Assembly: GCA_021323855.1 (NCBI GenBank)
Contig: JAJPKE010000045.1
Coordinates: 434,001-498,000 of the forward strand
From: Chloroflexota bacterium
GTDB taxonomy: Bacteria > Chloroflexota > Ktedonobacteria > Ktedonobacterales > JADMIN01
Reading direction: 5' to 3'
Length of the DNA stretch: 64,000 nt
Positions within the stretch are counted from its first letter, which is position 1. Each line of letters begins with the position of its first letter. This document shows positions 35,661 to 43,710 of this stretch, one piece after another. Below the pieces are notes generated by a model. It had not been told where the DNA came from. It ran no database searches and worked only from the letters and a program-made list of their open reading frames with translations. The translations under genes and the position numbers were made by a program.

Positions 35661-38117
35661 CTATTGTTCGCTCTGTGGATAAGCAGCCGTGGCGTCCGAG
35701 CGTGGCACCCGCACGGTAACGGTGGTGCCGGGGCCTGGCTGGCTGCGCACCGTCAGCGAGCCGCCGACCAGCGCGACCAGCGCGCCGTGCGCCAGCAGGC
35801 CGGTGCGGGTGCCTCCGTTGCCGACTACCGGCAGACTGGGCAATGAATCGGTTGGCAGTGATGCCGCTTGCGCCGCTCGCCCGTTGCGTTCCGCCTCGCT
35901 CTGGATGCCCACGCCGTCATCCGCCACACGCACCACCACCCACTGCGCATCCGTCTCCAACTCTACCCGCAGCTTCAGATGGCGGTGCAGGTCTTCGCCG
36001 CGCGCATGGCGTCCGGCGTTGCGGATGGCTTCCAGCGCCGCGCCCAGCAGCAGATCAGCCACGATGGGCGGCAGTTTGTCGGCGGCGTTGCAGGCGTCAG
36101 GCGGCGCTTGCCATTCCACCTCATCAAACGTGCCGCGAAACTCGCCATCCAGCGAAGAGCGCAGCACGGCGACCAGCCCATGCTCCAACCGGCGCGGATT
36201 CGCAGCCGGCGCTGCGCGCATCAGCGCCGCCAGATCATGATGCGCCCGGCCCAACTCTCGCACCACTGCGCTCAACTCGCCGCTGATGCTGCTATCCCCC
36301 TCCGTCACCTCAGTTGGCTCCGCCGCATCCCCTCTGTCGCCTGCGGCACGAATGGGCGCGCGGCTGCCAGCCGTTCCCGCCGCAATCGGCGTTGCCTGCG
36401 TCGCCGTGCTAGGTGCGGTGTGGGTTGTATGCACACGCCCACGTAGCGCCTCCAAGCGCAGCATTGCCAGGTGCAGCCGGGGCAGCACATCGTCATGGAG
36501 GACTCGGCGCGGCAATGCGGCGCTCAACTCCGCCTCCAGGCCGCGCCGCCGCGCCAGCGAGACGATTGCCTGCGTGGCTGCGAACTCGCCAACTGCGTCC
36601 AGGATACGTTGCCCGCAGGCGCGCGCCACCTCCAGGTCGGCGGAGGTATAGCCTGCGCCGTCGCTGCGCGGCCCCAGCACGAGGCGCGCGACCACCCCGC
36701 GCTCATCCATTACTGGCAGCACCCACTCGCGTCCACTGGTGGCATCTGGCAGTTGGGCGTCAGGCGAGACATAGGTGAAGCTGCGACGCAGGCGTCCCGC
36801 CGTCAGCGAGAGCCGCCCACGCGAAGCGCCCAGGACATCGCGGCAGAGGCTAGTGAAGAGCGCCTCGACGCTGCGTTCCACCTCCTCCGGCTCCGGCGTC
36901 AGCCAGCTTGTCTGGCCGATGGCAAGGCTGGCGATGAATGGGCGCAATTGGCTGAGCAGGCGGTCATGCTCGCCATAGGACTGCCAGGTGAAGAGCGCAT
37001 ACATCGTCGTCGCCAGCACCATCAGTAGCAGGAAATCTGGCAACGCTTCAGGCTCGAAAGAGGCCATCCCGGAGACGACGCAGCCCAGTACCAGCGCGAC
37101 AAACACCGTGCCGCGCCAATGGCTGAGGAAGCCGCGCTGAGGCAGCCGGCGCTCCACCAGCACACCCTGGCGGACCACAGCCCAACCGAGCAGCAACACC
37201 AGCCCCGCCAGCGCCACCTGCACCACTAGATCAGCCGTCACCAGGATCAGCGGCACGTGACCGGGCGGCGTTGCTGGTAGATCCACCGGCAGCACATCAG
37301 GCGCGCTATTGCCCAGCATTGCATGCTCCGAAAACGAGGAGGCGATGCCGATGAGCGCGACGACGAGGCCCGCGCCCATCATACAAAGGGACGCCAGCAG
37401 CAGCGCCGGTCGCGCACGCCCCCAGGCGTCCGCTGGGTCCCAAAGCAGCGCGGCATCGGTCGCGCCCGTGTTGCCCGTTCCGCCTGATGCGCGTGGTGGA
37501 GTGGCAGCAGAGACGCTAGATGGGCGTAGGCGGCGCGCCGCCAGCGAGGCCCACGGTAAGCAGGCACAGGTGGTGACATAGAGGACGAAGGCGAGGCCAA
37601 GCGCTGGTAATGCAGGCGAGATGACAACCGGCGTGGGTTCCGCCCCGTGCAGCCGCAGCGAAGCGCCCAGCAGCCGGATGAAGTCGCCATAGTGCTGGAT
37701 GGCCTGCCAGTTCATCACCACCAGCAGCGCCGAGAGCGTGCCCAGCGCCGCTACAGCAATTAGCGCAGGCAGGCGCAGGCGGCGCATTGTTCCAGTGAGT
37801 CCGGCATAGTGTAGGCCGGTCGCCGCCCAGAGAATCGGCGCAGAGAACGCCGGAACCCAGGAGAGCCGCCACCAGAAGTCGGTCGGAGAGCCACCGGGCG
37901 GCACGCCCGCGCCGACCAGCGCGCCATGACAGAGGAAGAAGAGCGCCGCCATCAGCAGCCCCAGCCCGCCAACCCAGGTGATGGTGCTGGAACGGTTGCC
38001 AATCAGCAGCACCGTCAACCCCAGCCAGAGATAGGTGATGAGGCTGAAGACGGAGAGCGCAATCGCTATCTGCGCCAGCGCGCCCTGTAGGGCGAAATCG
38101 CCAAAATTCATCGTCAC
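35661..38117 (-). CDS. Membrane sensor histidine kinase of the HisKA_3 type
   Basis: The 818-residue protein has an N-terminal block of about eight membrane helices over residues 10-385. A GAF-like region follows, then the phospho-acceptor motif RRVLHDDVLPRLHLAML (His near residue 540) and a C-terminal HATPase. The ATPase shows EAIRNAGRHARGEDL (N box), VVRVADDGVGIQ (G1) and LTVRSQPGPGTTVTVRVP at the end. A long low-complexity insert splits the dimerisation region from the ATPase. It starts with GTG at 38117, overlapping the response regulator stop by 4 bases (GTGA), so the pair is translationally coupled. The signal is probably a membrane or redox cue. Confidence 0.87.
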   Translation of the reverse strand: MTMNFGDFALQGALAQIAIALSVFSLITYLWLGLTVLLIGNRSSTITWVGGLGLLMAALFFLCHGALVGAGVPPGGSPTDFWWRLSWVPAFSAPILWAATGLHYAGLTGTMRRLRLPALIAVAALGTLSALLVVMNWQAIQHYGDFIRLLGASLRLHGAEPTPVVISPALPALGLAFVLYVTTCACLPWASLAARRLRPSSVSAATPPRASGGTGNTGATDAALLWDPADAWGRARPALLLASLCMMGAGLVVALIGIASSFSEHAMLGNSAPDVLPVDLPATPPGHVPLILVTADLVVQVALAGLVLLLGWAVVRQGVLVERRLPQRGFLSHWRGTVFVALVLGCVVSGMASFEPEALPDFLLLMVLATTMYALFTWQSYGEHDRLLSQLRPFIASLAIGQTSWLTPEPEEVERSVEALFTSLCRDVLGASRGRLSLTAGRLRRSFTYVSPDAQLPDATSGREWVLPVMDERGVVARLVLGPRSDGAGYTSADLEVARACGQRILDAVGEFAATQAIVSLARRRGLEAELSAALPRRVLHDDVLPRLHLAMLRLEALRGRVHTTHTAPSTATQATPIAAGTAGSRAPIRAAGDRGDAAEPTEVTEGDSSISGELSAVVRELGRAHHDLAALMRAAPAANPRRLEHGLVAVLRSSLDGEFRGTFDEVEWQAPPDACNAADKLPPIVADLLLGAALEAIRNAGRHARGEDLHRHLKLRVELETDAQWVVVRVADDGVGIQSEAERNGRAAQAASLPTDSLPSLPVVGNGGTRTGLLAHGALVALVGGSLTVRSQPGPGTTVTVRVPRSDATAAYPQSEQ

Positions 38118-38905
38118 GCTTTTCCTTCGTTCTCGCCCTCGAAGAACGGCACCCAGCCGTTTTTGCGGTCCGGCACGAGCGCGTGCCCTTCTTCATCCCA
38201 GATGATCGGGCGGTCATGCAGATAGATCAGCGTGGCGCGGGCGCGGGCGACCTTCTCGTCGGTAGTGCTATCGCTGAGCCGCCAGGCGTCATAGATGCGC
38301 CCATTCGTGCGGCTGACGGCGCGGGCGTCGCGCAGCCCCAGGCGTTGCGCGATCTGCTCATTGGTCAGCCCCTGCGCCAGCAACTCGACGACCTTCAGCT
38401 CGTTTGGCTCCAAGAGCGCACGCGGCGAGGTGGCGTCACGCTCGCGCACCTCATCCACGCGGTCCTCGATCTCCGGGTCAATGAAGCTGCGTCCGGCAAC
38501 GGCATCATAGAGCAGCGGCACAAGCATCGAAGGCAGCAGATAATTGCTCTTGCGCACATAGGCATAGTGGCTGAGAATGCCGGCGGCGCGAAACTCACGA
38601 AAATAGCTGTCGTCATCCTGGATCGAGTAGAAGACGACCGGAAAGCGCGGACGCTCGCGGCGAATGGCAACCGCCGCGCCCACACCGCTGGCGGCGGCTG
38701 CGCCCAGTTCCGGGTCGCGTAGTTCCACATCCATCAGCGCCACCTCCGGCGCGCTGGCGTCTGCGCCGCTGGATTCAACTGCGGCAATCGCCTCGCGCGC
38801 CGTGGCGGCCTCGGCCACCACCTGTACCTCGCCGGTCGCCTCTAATCCCTCGCGGAGCGCCTGGCGCACCGATTTATGGTCTTCGACCAGTAACAGCCGG
38901 ATCAT
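38114..38905 (-). CDS. NarL/LuxR-type response regulator
   Basis: The 263-residue protein has a receiver domain (MIRLLLVEDHKSVRQAL, VALMDVELRD with the phospho-acceptor Asp, VVFYSIQDDD, YVRKS) and a LuxR-type HTH (LEPNELKVVELLAQGLTNEQ, then IAQRLGLRDARAVSRTNGRI). The HTH continues into an unusual C-terminal extension of about 60 residues with YLHDRPIIWDEEGHALVP. The ATG at 38905 is chosen because the product then begins exactly at the receiver, with AGGAG 11 bases upstream; an ATG at 38926 is possible. It is the partner of the overlapping membrane kinase. Confidence 0.88.
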   Translation of the reverse strand: MIRLLLVEDHKSVRQALREGLEATGEVQVVAEAATAREAIAAVESSGADASAPEVALMDVELRDPELGAAAASGVGAAVAIRRERPRFPVVFYSIQDDDSYFREFRAAGILSHYAYVRKSNYLLPSMLVPLLYDAVAGRSFIDPEIEDRVDEVRERDATSPRALLEPNELKVVELLAQGLTNEQIAQRLGLRDARAVSRTNGRIYDAWRLSDSTTDEKVARARATLIYLHDRPIIWDEEGHALVPDRKNGWVPFFEGENEGKA

Positions 38906-39287
38906 GCTTATTCGTTCTCCTGGCATCTATCGCATCTATCGCATTCTTCGCTGCATGTAGCGCATAACAGATTACGGGCCAACCGCTCAGACGTTCCATC
39001 GGCTACGATACAAATGGAGACACATGGCCGGCAATCAACCGGGTGCGAGCGTGCGGTGATGTGCGTGCTGGCCGCTGCCTACGGCTTGCCACTCAGCAGA
39101 AGACAACATAAGACAATTGGAGACTATATCGCACAAAAACGCAAATTGTGGTAGGCTTATAGCGTAGTCGAGTTGATGATAGAATCGCTCGTTCTGTAGC
39201 CAGTCACCGGGCATGTCGTTCTCTGCGAGAGAGGGTTCGCGCGGCGTGCCAGTTATGACATAACTCACATGGTCTGAGGAGGATCGC
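38906..39287. other. Divergent intergenic region before the small membrane protein gene
   Basis: About 380 bases without a gene. A short perfect inverted repeat GTTAT-GAC-ATAAC (39252-39264) lies 23 bases upstream of the small ORF start. No promoter pair was clear. Confidence 0.4.
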
Positions 39288-39455
39288 ATGGATTTGGGAC
39301 CTGTAGTGCCTATTGTAGTGATTGTTTTGTTCTGGTTTATTGCGTTCGTAGGTTGTTTTGTTTCGTTCAGACGCATGCTGCGCGTGCCGACGGAAGCGGA
39401 GATCGAGGCGGCGCATGAGGCCGCAATTGCCGAGGAAGGCGCCCACACGCACTAG
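39288..39455 (+). CDS. Small single-pass membrane protein, 55 residues
   Basis: This short gene has a near-ideal AGGAGG five bases before its ATG. The product starts MDLGPVVPIVVIVLFWFIAF, one membrane helix, followed by a short basic segment (RRMLRVPTEAE) and an acidic/Ala-rich helix ending AEEGAHTH. It resembles small tail-in-cytoplasm membrane proteins. I do not recognise a family. It stands between divergent promoters and the methionine aminopeptidase gene, which starts about 210 bases downstream on the same strand. Confidence 0.7.
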   Translation: MDLGPVVPIVVIVLFWFIAFVGCFVSFRRMLRVPTEAEIEAAHEAAIAEEGAHTH

Positions 39456-39669
39456 CCCTCGTCCGTCTCGTTTCTGGTTCCTCTTCCGCCTGAACCTGGC
39501 GCACATCTGATACTATTCCTAATAGCACGCTGCTGCCCACGCTGCTCTGCGGCTGTGGGCTGGCTTGTTTGCGCCGATTTTAGGCTTGCGCTGCTGTTCT
39601 GCGATAGATACATGCGCGCAGATACGATAACCATGATAATCACGATAACAAAGAGAGGATGTGACCGCT

Positions 39670-40458
39670 ATGGCCGTAACGCTGAAGTCACGTAAGGATA
39701 TCGCCCTGCTCCGTGATGCTGGCCGCATCGTCGCGGAAACCTACGAGACGTTGCGCCCGCATGTCGTGCCGGGCGTCACTACCGGCGAACTTGACCATAT
39801 CGCCGAGGATTTCATTCGCAAGAGCGGCGCGCTGCCGATGTATAAGGGCTTCGGCGCGCTGCGTGACCGGCGCGGCAAGATCATCCGCCCGCCGTTCCCC
39901 GCCACGATTTGCGTTGCCATCAACGAGGTAATCTGTCACGGCATCCCCAGCCCACGCCAGGTGTTGCAGGAAGGCGATATCATTGGCATTGACATTGGCA
40001 CGCTCTATAAAGGATGGGTGGGCGACGCATGCCGCACCTTCACCGTCGGCAAGGTGGACGCTGCCTCGCAACGGCTGGTGGATGCGGCGGAACGGTGCCT
40101 GGAACTGGGCATCGCGCAGGCGCAGCCAGGCAACCACCTGGGAGACATTGGCGCTGCTATCCAGACGTATGCCGAGTCGTTGGGATTCTCTACCGTGCGC
40201 GAGCTGGCTGGTCATGGGGTGGGTCGCGCGCTTTGGGAGGAGCCGTCGGTGCTGCATTTTGGCAAGCCCAATACGGGTTTGCGCATCGAGGTGGGCATGG
40301 TCTTTACCATCGAGCCGATGATTAACGCTGGTAAGCCGGATATTCGCACGCTCGACGATCAGTGGACCATCGTGACGGCAGATGGCAAGCGTTCGGCGCA
40401 ATTCGAGCATTCAATGGCGATCACCGAGAACGGCCCGGAGTTGCTGACGGTGCTGTAA
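39670..40458 (+). CDS. map: Type I methionine aminopeptidase (substituted active-site His)
   Basis: MetAP removes the initiator Met from nascent proteins. The 262-residue protein has all five metal ligands of the pita-bread fold: IDIGTLYKGWVGDACRTF (two Asp), ELAGHGVGRALW (His), MVFTIEPMI (Glu) and SAQFEHSMAITENG (Glu). The outer His in INEVICHGIPS is also present. The second catalytic His, normally in GHGIGxxFHExP, is Trp here (RALWEEPSV). The start is the ATG at 39670 with GAGAGGA ten bases upstream; a GTG at 39661 overlaps that site. It converges with the DUF5615 gene, 1 base apart. Confidence 0.9.
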   Translation: MAVTLKSRKDIALLRDAGRIVAETYETLRPHVVPGVTTGELDHIAEDFIRKSGALPMYKGFGALRDRRGKIIRPPFPATICVAINEVICHGIPSPRQVLQEGDIIGIDIGTLYKGWVGDACRTFTVGKVDAASQRLVDAAERCLELGIAQAQPGNHLGDIGAAIQTYAESLGFSTVRELAGHGVGRALWEEPSVLHFGKPNTGLRIEVGMVFTIEPMINAGKPDIRTLDDQWTIVTADGKRSAQFEHSMAITENGPELLTVL

Positions 40459-40459
40459 G

Positions 40460-40837
40460 CTAGGAGAAACGGACCACTTGGCCGCCTATTTGGACCATGA
40501 ACCGCATATTTGCCAACGAAGGATAGTGAGCGGCGAGGTCAAGGATGGCTGTGACCGTATCCTGCAATTCGGTGCGGGACTGAGTAACATAGAGAATGCC
40601 ATCATGACCCAGTGCGTAACGAAGCTCTCTCAGAAAATCAGTATCCTTTGTGATGATAATCAGACGGCGTTGCTGAGCCTCGGCAAAAATTTCCGGGTCT
40701 GTCGCCAGTCCCGTTAGCCCAACATCGGCGTGTTGGAATACAGCCGCAAAGCCAGCATCGAGTAACCGCCGTTTTGTTCGGTAATTCACGCCTCTATCCA
40801 GCAGGAATTGCCAGCTAGGCGGCATCATGACCCTCAT
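40460..40837 (-). CDS. DUF5615/PIN-like toxin-like protein
   Basis: The 125-residue protein matches the DUF5615 PIN-like family. It has WQFLLDRGVNYRTKRRLLDA at the N-terminus with an early Asp, VFQHADVGLTGLATDPEIF and LIIITKDTDFLRELR with the paired acidic residues. The family is proposed to act as ribonuclease toxin in toxin-antitoxin pairs with DUF433 proteins. Its start lies 23 bases inside the end of the upstream DUF433 gene, the coupling typical of such pairs. The pair looks intact. Confidence 0.82.
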   Translation of the reverse strand: MRVMMPPSWQFLLDRGVNYRTKRRLLDAGFAAVFQHADVGLTGLATDPEIFAEAQQRRLIIITKDTDFLRELRYALGHDGILYVTQSRTELQDTVTAILDLAAHYPSLANMRFMVQIGGQVVRFS

Positions 40838-41042
40838 GTTTTACGTACTCAGCGGCAAAACGTAGGGCGATGCGAATGTGTTCCTCTGTGACGCCGTAAT
40901 CATCACGCATTTCCTCGCGTGGGAAGTCCTGCGCGAGCATATCCAGAATGAGGTAGATTGGCACGCCGGACTCGACGACCGGCTGGCCGCCATGAATATT
41001 CGGGTCGGAGTAAACTCCTGCCATGTCGAATGGGTGCTGCAT
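40815..41042 (-). CDS. DUF433 antitoxin-like protein
   Basis: The 75-residue protein has the DUF433 pattern: YSDPNIHGGQPVVESGVPIY followed by LILDMLAQDFPREEMRDDYG and VTEEHIRIALRFAAEYV. The motif is a compact helical DNA-binding-like domain. The ATG at 41042 is preferred because GAGAGGAG lies eight bases upstream; an in-frame alternative at 41069 lacks a site. It overlaps the DUF5615 gene and is predicted to neutralise it and repress the operon. Confidence 0.82.
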   Translation of the reverse strand: MQHPFDMAGVYSDPNIHGGQPVVESGVPIYLILDMLAQDFPREEMRDDYGVTEEHIRIALRFAAEYVKHEGHDAA

Positions 41043-41083
41043 ATGGGCATCTCCTCTCCTGCCAGGCAAAACAATTCAGGATC

Positions 41084-41431
41084 TCATTGTACCTCGTGCA
41101 GGTTTCCTTCTTGCGGATGAGTCCCCTCGATACGTCGCCGCACGATGTTGTGCATGCTATTGGGATCGTCGCGTTGTTCCTGAATCATCTGGTCAGCGAA
41201 TGCCTCTTGTCGCGCAAGTTCTTCGTCTATTTCTTTCTTATGGCCAAAATAGTAGGCCAGAACACCATGAATAACCTCAAGCGAGAGCGTTGGGAAATTC
41301 CTCTGTATTTCTTCTGGTGCCATCCGGTGAATTGTGTATGCTGATACAATTGAAGTGACCGTTACGCGCGATTCGCCCGCATACAGATTCCCATCTCGTT
41401 CCTCGACGTAACTCGGACTCGGTATCTTCAT
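41084..41431 (-). CDS. Second DUF433-domain protein with C-terminal extension
   Basis: The 115-residue protein contains a DUF433 domain: ESRVTVTSIVSAYTIHRMAP, then EEIQRNFPTLSLEVIHGVLA and YYFGHKKEIDEEL. A charged helix rich in Glu and Gln follows. It ends 41 bases upstream of the other DUF433 gene on the same strand. The ATG at 41431 has GAGAGG 11 bases upstream. The same frame runs on upstream to 42691, but that part lies antisense to the monooxygenase gene and has no coding character. Confidence 0.78.
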   Translation of the reverse strand: MKIPSPSYVEERDGNLYAGESRVTVTSIVSAYTIHRMAPEEIQRNFPTLSLEVIHGVLAYYFGHKKEIDEELARQEAFADQMIQEQRDDPNSMHNIVRRRIEGTHPQEGNLHEVQ

Positions 41432-41728
41432 TGAGGTTTTGTCCTCTCCGTTTGGCCGAAAATGGGTACAGACCCTATTTCCCTTGACCTGCACGTCTGG
41501 GTACTCCAATTGCCAGACACTGCTGATTACAGTATATACTTTTTCACCCCTTCCCTGGAAGAAACCTTGCTGTGCAAAGCCAGCGACAAATTGATAGCTG
41601 CTATAATACGGGAAGTGACACCATGAAATCATCGGCAGTGAATGCAGTGAATGGCGCTGACCTCGTGTTGAACTGCGGTGAATCATACAGAAGCGTCGTG
41701 TAGTGGAGCTAGGAAAGGCGAACTGGTT

Positions 41729-42700
41729 ATGGCTGTGACTTTTGGGACGTTCGTTCCGCAGGGCTGGCGCATGGACCTGGCGGAGATATCTGACCCGGTG
41801 GAGAAATATGAAGCGATGACCGGCGTGGCGAAGGCCGTTGATGCGCTGCCGGGCTACGATTCGATCTGGGTCTTCGATCATTTCCATACGGTGCCCACAC
41901 CGGAACTGGAAACGACCTTTGAAGCCTGGACGATTACCGCCGCGCTCGCCCGCGACACCAAACGGGTGAAGGTCGGGCAGATGGTGACATGCCTGGGCTA
42001 TCGCAATCCCGCGCTGCTGGCGAAGATCGCCTCCACCGTGGATGTGTTGAGCCACGGGCGCCTCTATTGCGGCATCGGCGCTGGCTGGTATGAGCATGAG
42101 TGGAAAGCCTATGGCTACGGTTTCCCGGAGACCCGCGACCGTATGCGCGCCTTTCGCGAGGCCACCGAGATCATCGTGAAGATGTGGACCGAAGACTATC
42201 CCGTCTTCCACGGCGACTACTATCATATTGATAAGCCCATCAACGAACCGAAGGGTGTGCAGAAGCCGCATCCTTCGCTCTGGATCGGCGGCAGCGGTGA
42301 GCAGGTGACGCTGAAGCTGGTGGCGAAGTATGGCAACGCCTGTAACATCGGTGGCGAGCCGGACCATATCAAGCAACGGCTGGGCGTGTTGCGCAACCAC
42401 TGCGAAGCGCTGGGACGCAACTATGATGACATCATCCGCTCCAGCAATAGCAACCTCTTCCTCATCAATCCTGGCGAAGATCCGGAAAAGGCGACCGAGA
42501 AGACCTATACGGCGATGGGCATTTCCTACGAAACCTTCGCGCAGAACTTCAAGATCGGCACGCCCGATGAGATTCGCGCGTACATCCAGGCGAAAGTGGA
42601 CGTAGGCGTCAATTATGTTATCGCCTATTTCCCGCGCGTCGCCCGCGATCATGAGCAGTTGCACCGTTTCGCTGAGGAAATCATCCCGCATTTCCAGTAA
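41729..42700 (+). CDS. Luciferase-like flavin/F420-dependent monooxygenase
   Basis: The 323-residue protein belongs to the luciferase-like monooxygenase superfamily. It has SIWVFDHFHTVPTPELETTF, RVKVGQMVTCLGYRNPALLA, TVDVLSHGRLYCGIGAGWYE, HPSLWIGGSGEQVTLKLVAK and a C-terminal DVGVNYVIAYFPR. The GRLYxGIGAGW pattern is common in the F420-dependent branch. The ATG at 41729 is chosen at the start of the family homology, with AGGAAAGG upstream; an in-frame start at 41678 is possible. A TATAAT at 41602-41607 is a candidate -10 without a clear -35. Confidence 0.88.
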   Translation: MAVTFGTFVPQGWRMDLAEISDPVEKYEAMTGVAKAVDALPGYDSIWVFDHFHTVPTPELETTFEAWTITAALARDTKRVKVGQMVTCLGYRNPALLAKIASTVDVLSHGRLYCGIGAGWYEHEWKAYGYGFPETRDRMRAFREATEIIVKMWTEDYPVFHGDYYHIDKPINEPKGVQKPHPSLWIGGSGEQVTLKLVAKYGNACNIGGEPDHIKQRLGVLRNHCEALGRNYDDIIRSSNSNLFLINPGEDPEKATEKTYTAMGISYETFAQNFKIGTPDEIRAYIQAKVDVGVNYVIAYFPRVARDHEQLHRFAEEIIPHFQ

Positions 42701-42815
42701 TCCATCCCATCAATCATCCGTCTCATCTGTCCAGGTCGCAATCCTCTCTTCCTGCTCACATGGGGAGGACGACCCGGACATTGGGCCAGTTCCGTCACAA
42801 CATCCGCCTCGGACC

Positions 42816-42872
42816 TTGACTTGCCTTTCGCGCACACTCTATTATCTAACTTGTTAGTTGAACCATTTGGTT
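42816..42872 (+). promoter_or_regulatory. Promoter with two tandem palindromic operators
   Basis: TTGACT (42816-42821) and TATTAT (42840-42845) are separated by 18 bases. Immediately after the -10 lie CTAAC-TT-GTTAG (42846-42857) and AACCA-TT-TGGTT (42861-42872), two 12-bp palindromes with centres 15 bases apart. The layout suits repression by the TetR protein encoded just downstream. Confidence 0.75.
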
Positions 42873-42900
42873 AATTAGCGTGGAAGGGGAGACGACAGGC

Positions 42901-43611
42901 ATGGTCGAAACACGTATCAAAGTCGCTACGGAACGCCGGCAGAAGCGTGAACGTGACGCCGAAGCCGCGCGTGAAGCCATCCTCGCCGCCGCTCAGACCA
43001 TCTTTGTGCGCTCCGGCTATAGCGGCGCGCGCGTAGATGAAATCGCCAAAGAAGCCGGTTACAATAAGGCGCTGATCTTCCACTATTTTCAAGACAAACT
43101 GGGGCTGTATCAGGAAGTCGTCGGGCGGATGAAATCACGCAACTTTGCCATGCTCAAAGAGCGCATCAGTGCGTTGGTGAGCGACGAAGCGGAGCCGATC
43201 ACGCGTGAATGGGTCCGCACGTTCCTCGAACAATCCGTTCGCCTGACCTTCGACCATTATCGAGAGCATGCGGAAATCCGGCGGTTGCTGGCCTGGGAGA
43301 GCGCAGAACGCTGGCTGACCTTTTCCGGCTGCAATCCCGTGCCACCGGACGAGACCTGGGTGAGTAAGGTTCGAGCATTTCTGCGACGCGCGCAGGAGGC
43401 AGGCATCATACGCCCAGAGATTGACGCCAATATGTTGATGGCCAACATTTCGGGTATGGGACTGATTTTTCTCACCTCGATTCCGCGCTATCAGCATGTC
43501 TTCCCCGGCGTGGATTTCGCCTCGCCGGAGGCGCAAGATCATGCGCGTGAACAGATGGCGCTGCTGGTGGTGAATGGCGCGATGACGCCTGATCCCGATG
43601 CGGCTTCCTGA
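42901..43611 (+). CDS. TetR family regulator of the adjacent efflux pump
   Basis: The 236-residue protein starts with a basic helix (RRQKRERDAEAAREAILAAA). The HTH follows in RSGYSGARVDEIAKEAGYNK and ALIFHYFQDK. A ligand-binding domain of TetR type follows, with a C-terminal region resembling TetR_C in AcrR-like repressors. The ATG at 42901 has AAGGGGAG nine bases upstream; a start at 42880 precedes that site. It sits directly behind a promoter with two palindromes and 99 bases ahead of the MFS gene on the same strand, so it should repress itself and the transporter until a drug or lipid ligand binds. Confidence 0.88.
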   Translation: MVETRIKVATERRQKRERDAEAAREAILAAAQTIFVRSGYSGARVDEIAKEAGYNKALIFHYFQDKLGLYQEVVGRMKSRNFAMLKERISALVSDEAEPITREWVRTFLEQSVRLTFDHYREHAEIRRLLAWESAERWLTFSGCNPVPPDETWVSKVRAFLRRAQEAGIIRPEIDANMLMANISGMGLIFLTSIPRYQHVFPGVDFASPEAQDHAREQMALLVVNGAMTPDPDAAS

Positions 43612-43710
43612 ATATCCCAGTCTGTAACGTCCCAACCAACATCCCAATACGCGAATCTCCTGGACCCACACGACAGACCATTACTGGACCATTGGAAGTG
43701 GAGACACCCG

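Noticed and set aside
41432..42691. Long minus-strand open frame continuous with the second DUF433 gene
   Set aside because: It lies antisense to the luciferase-like monooxygenase, whose family motifs are clear on the plus strand. The upstream part has no recognisable domain, and a good start for the DUF433 gene exists at 41431.
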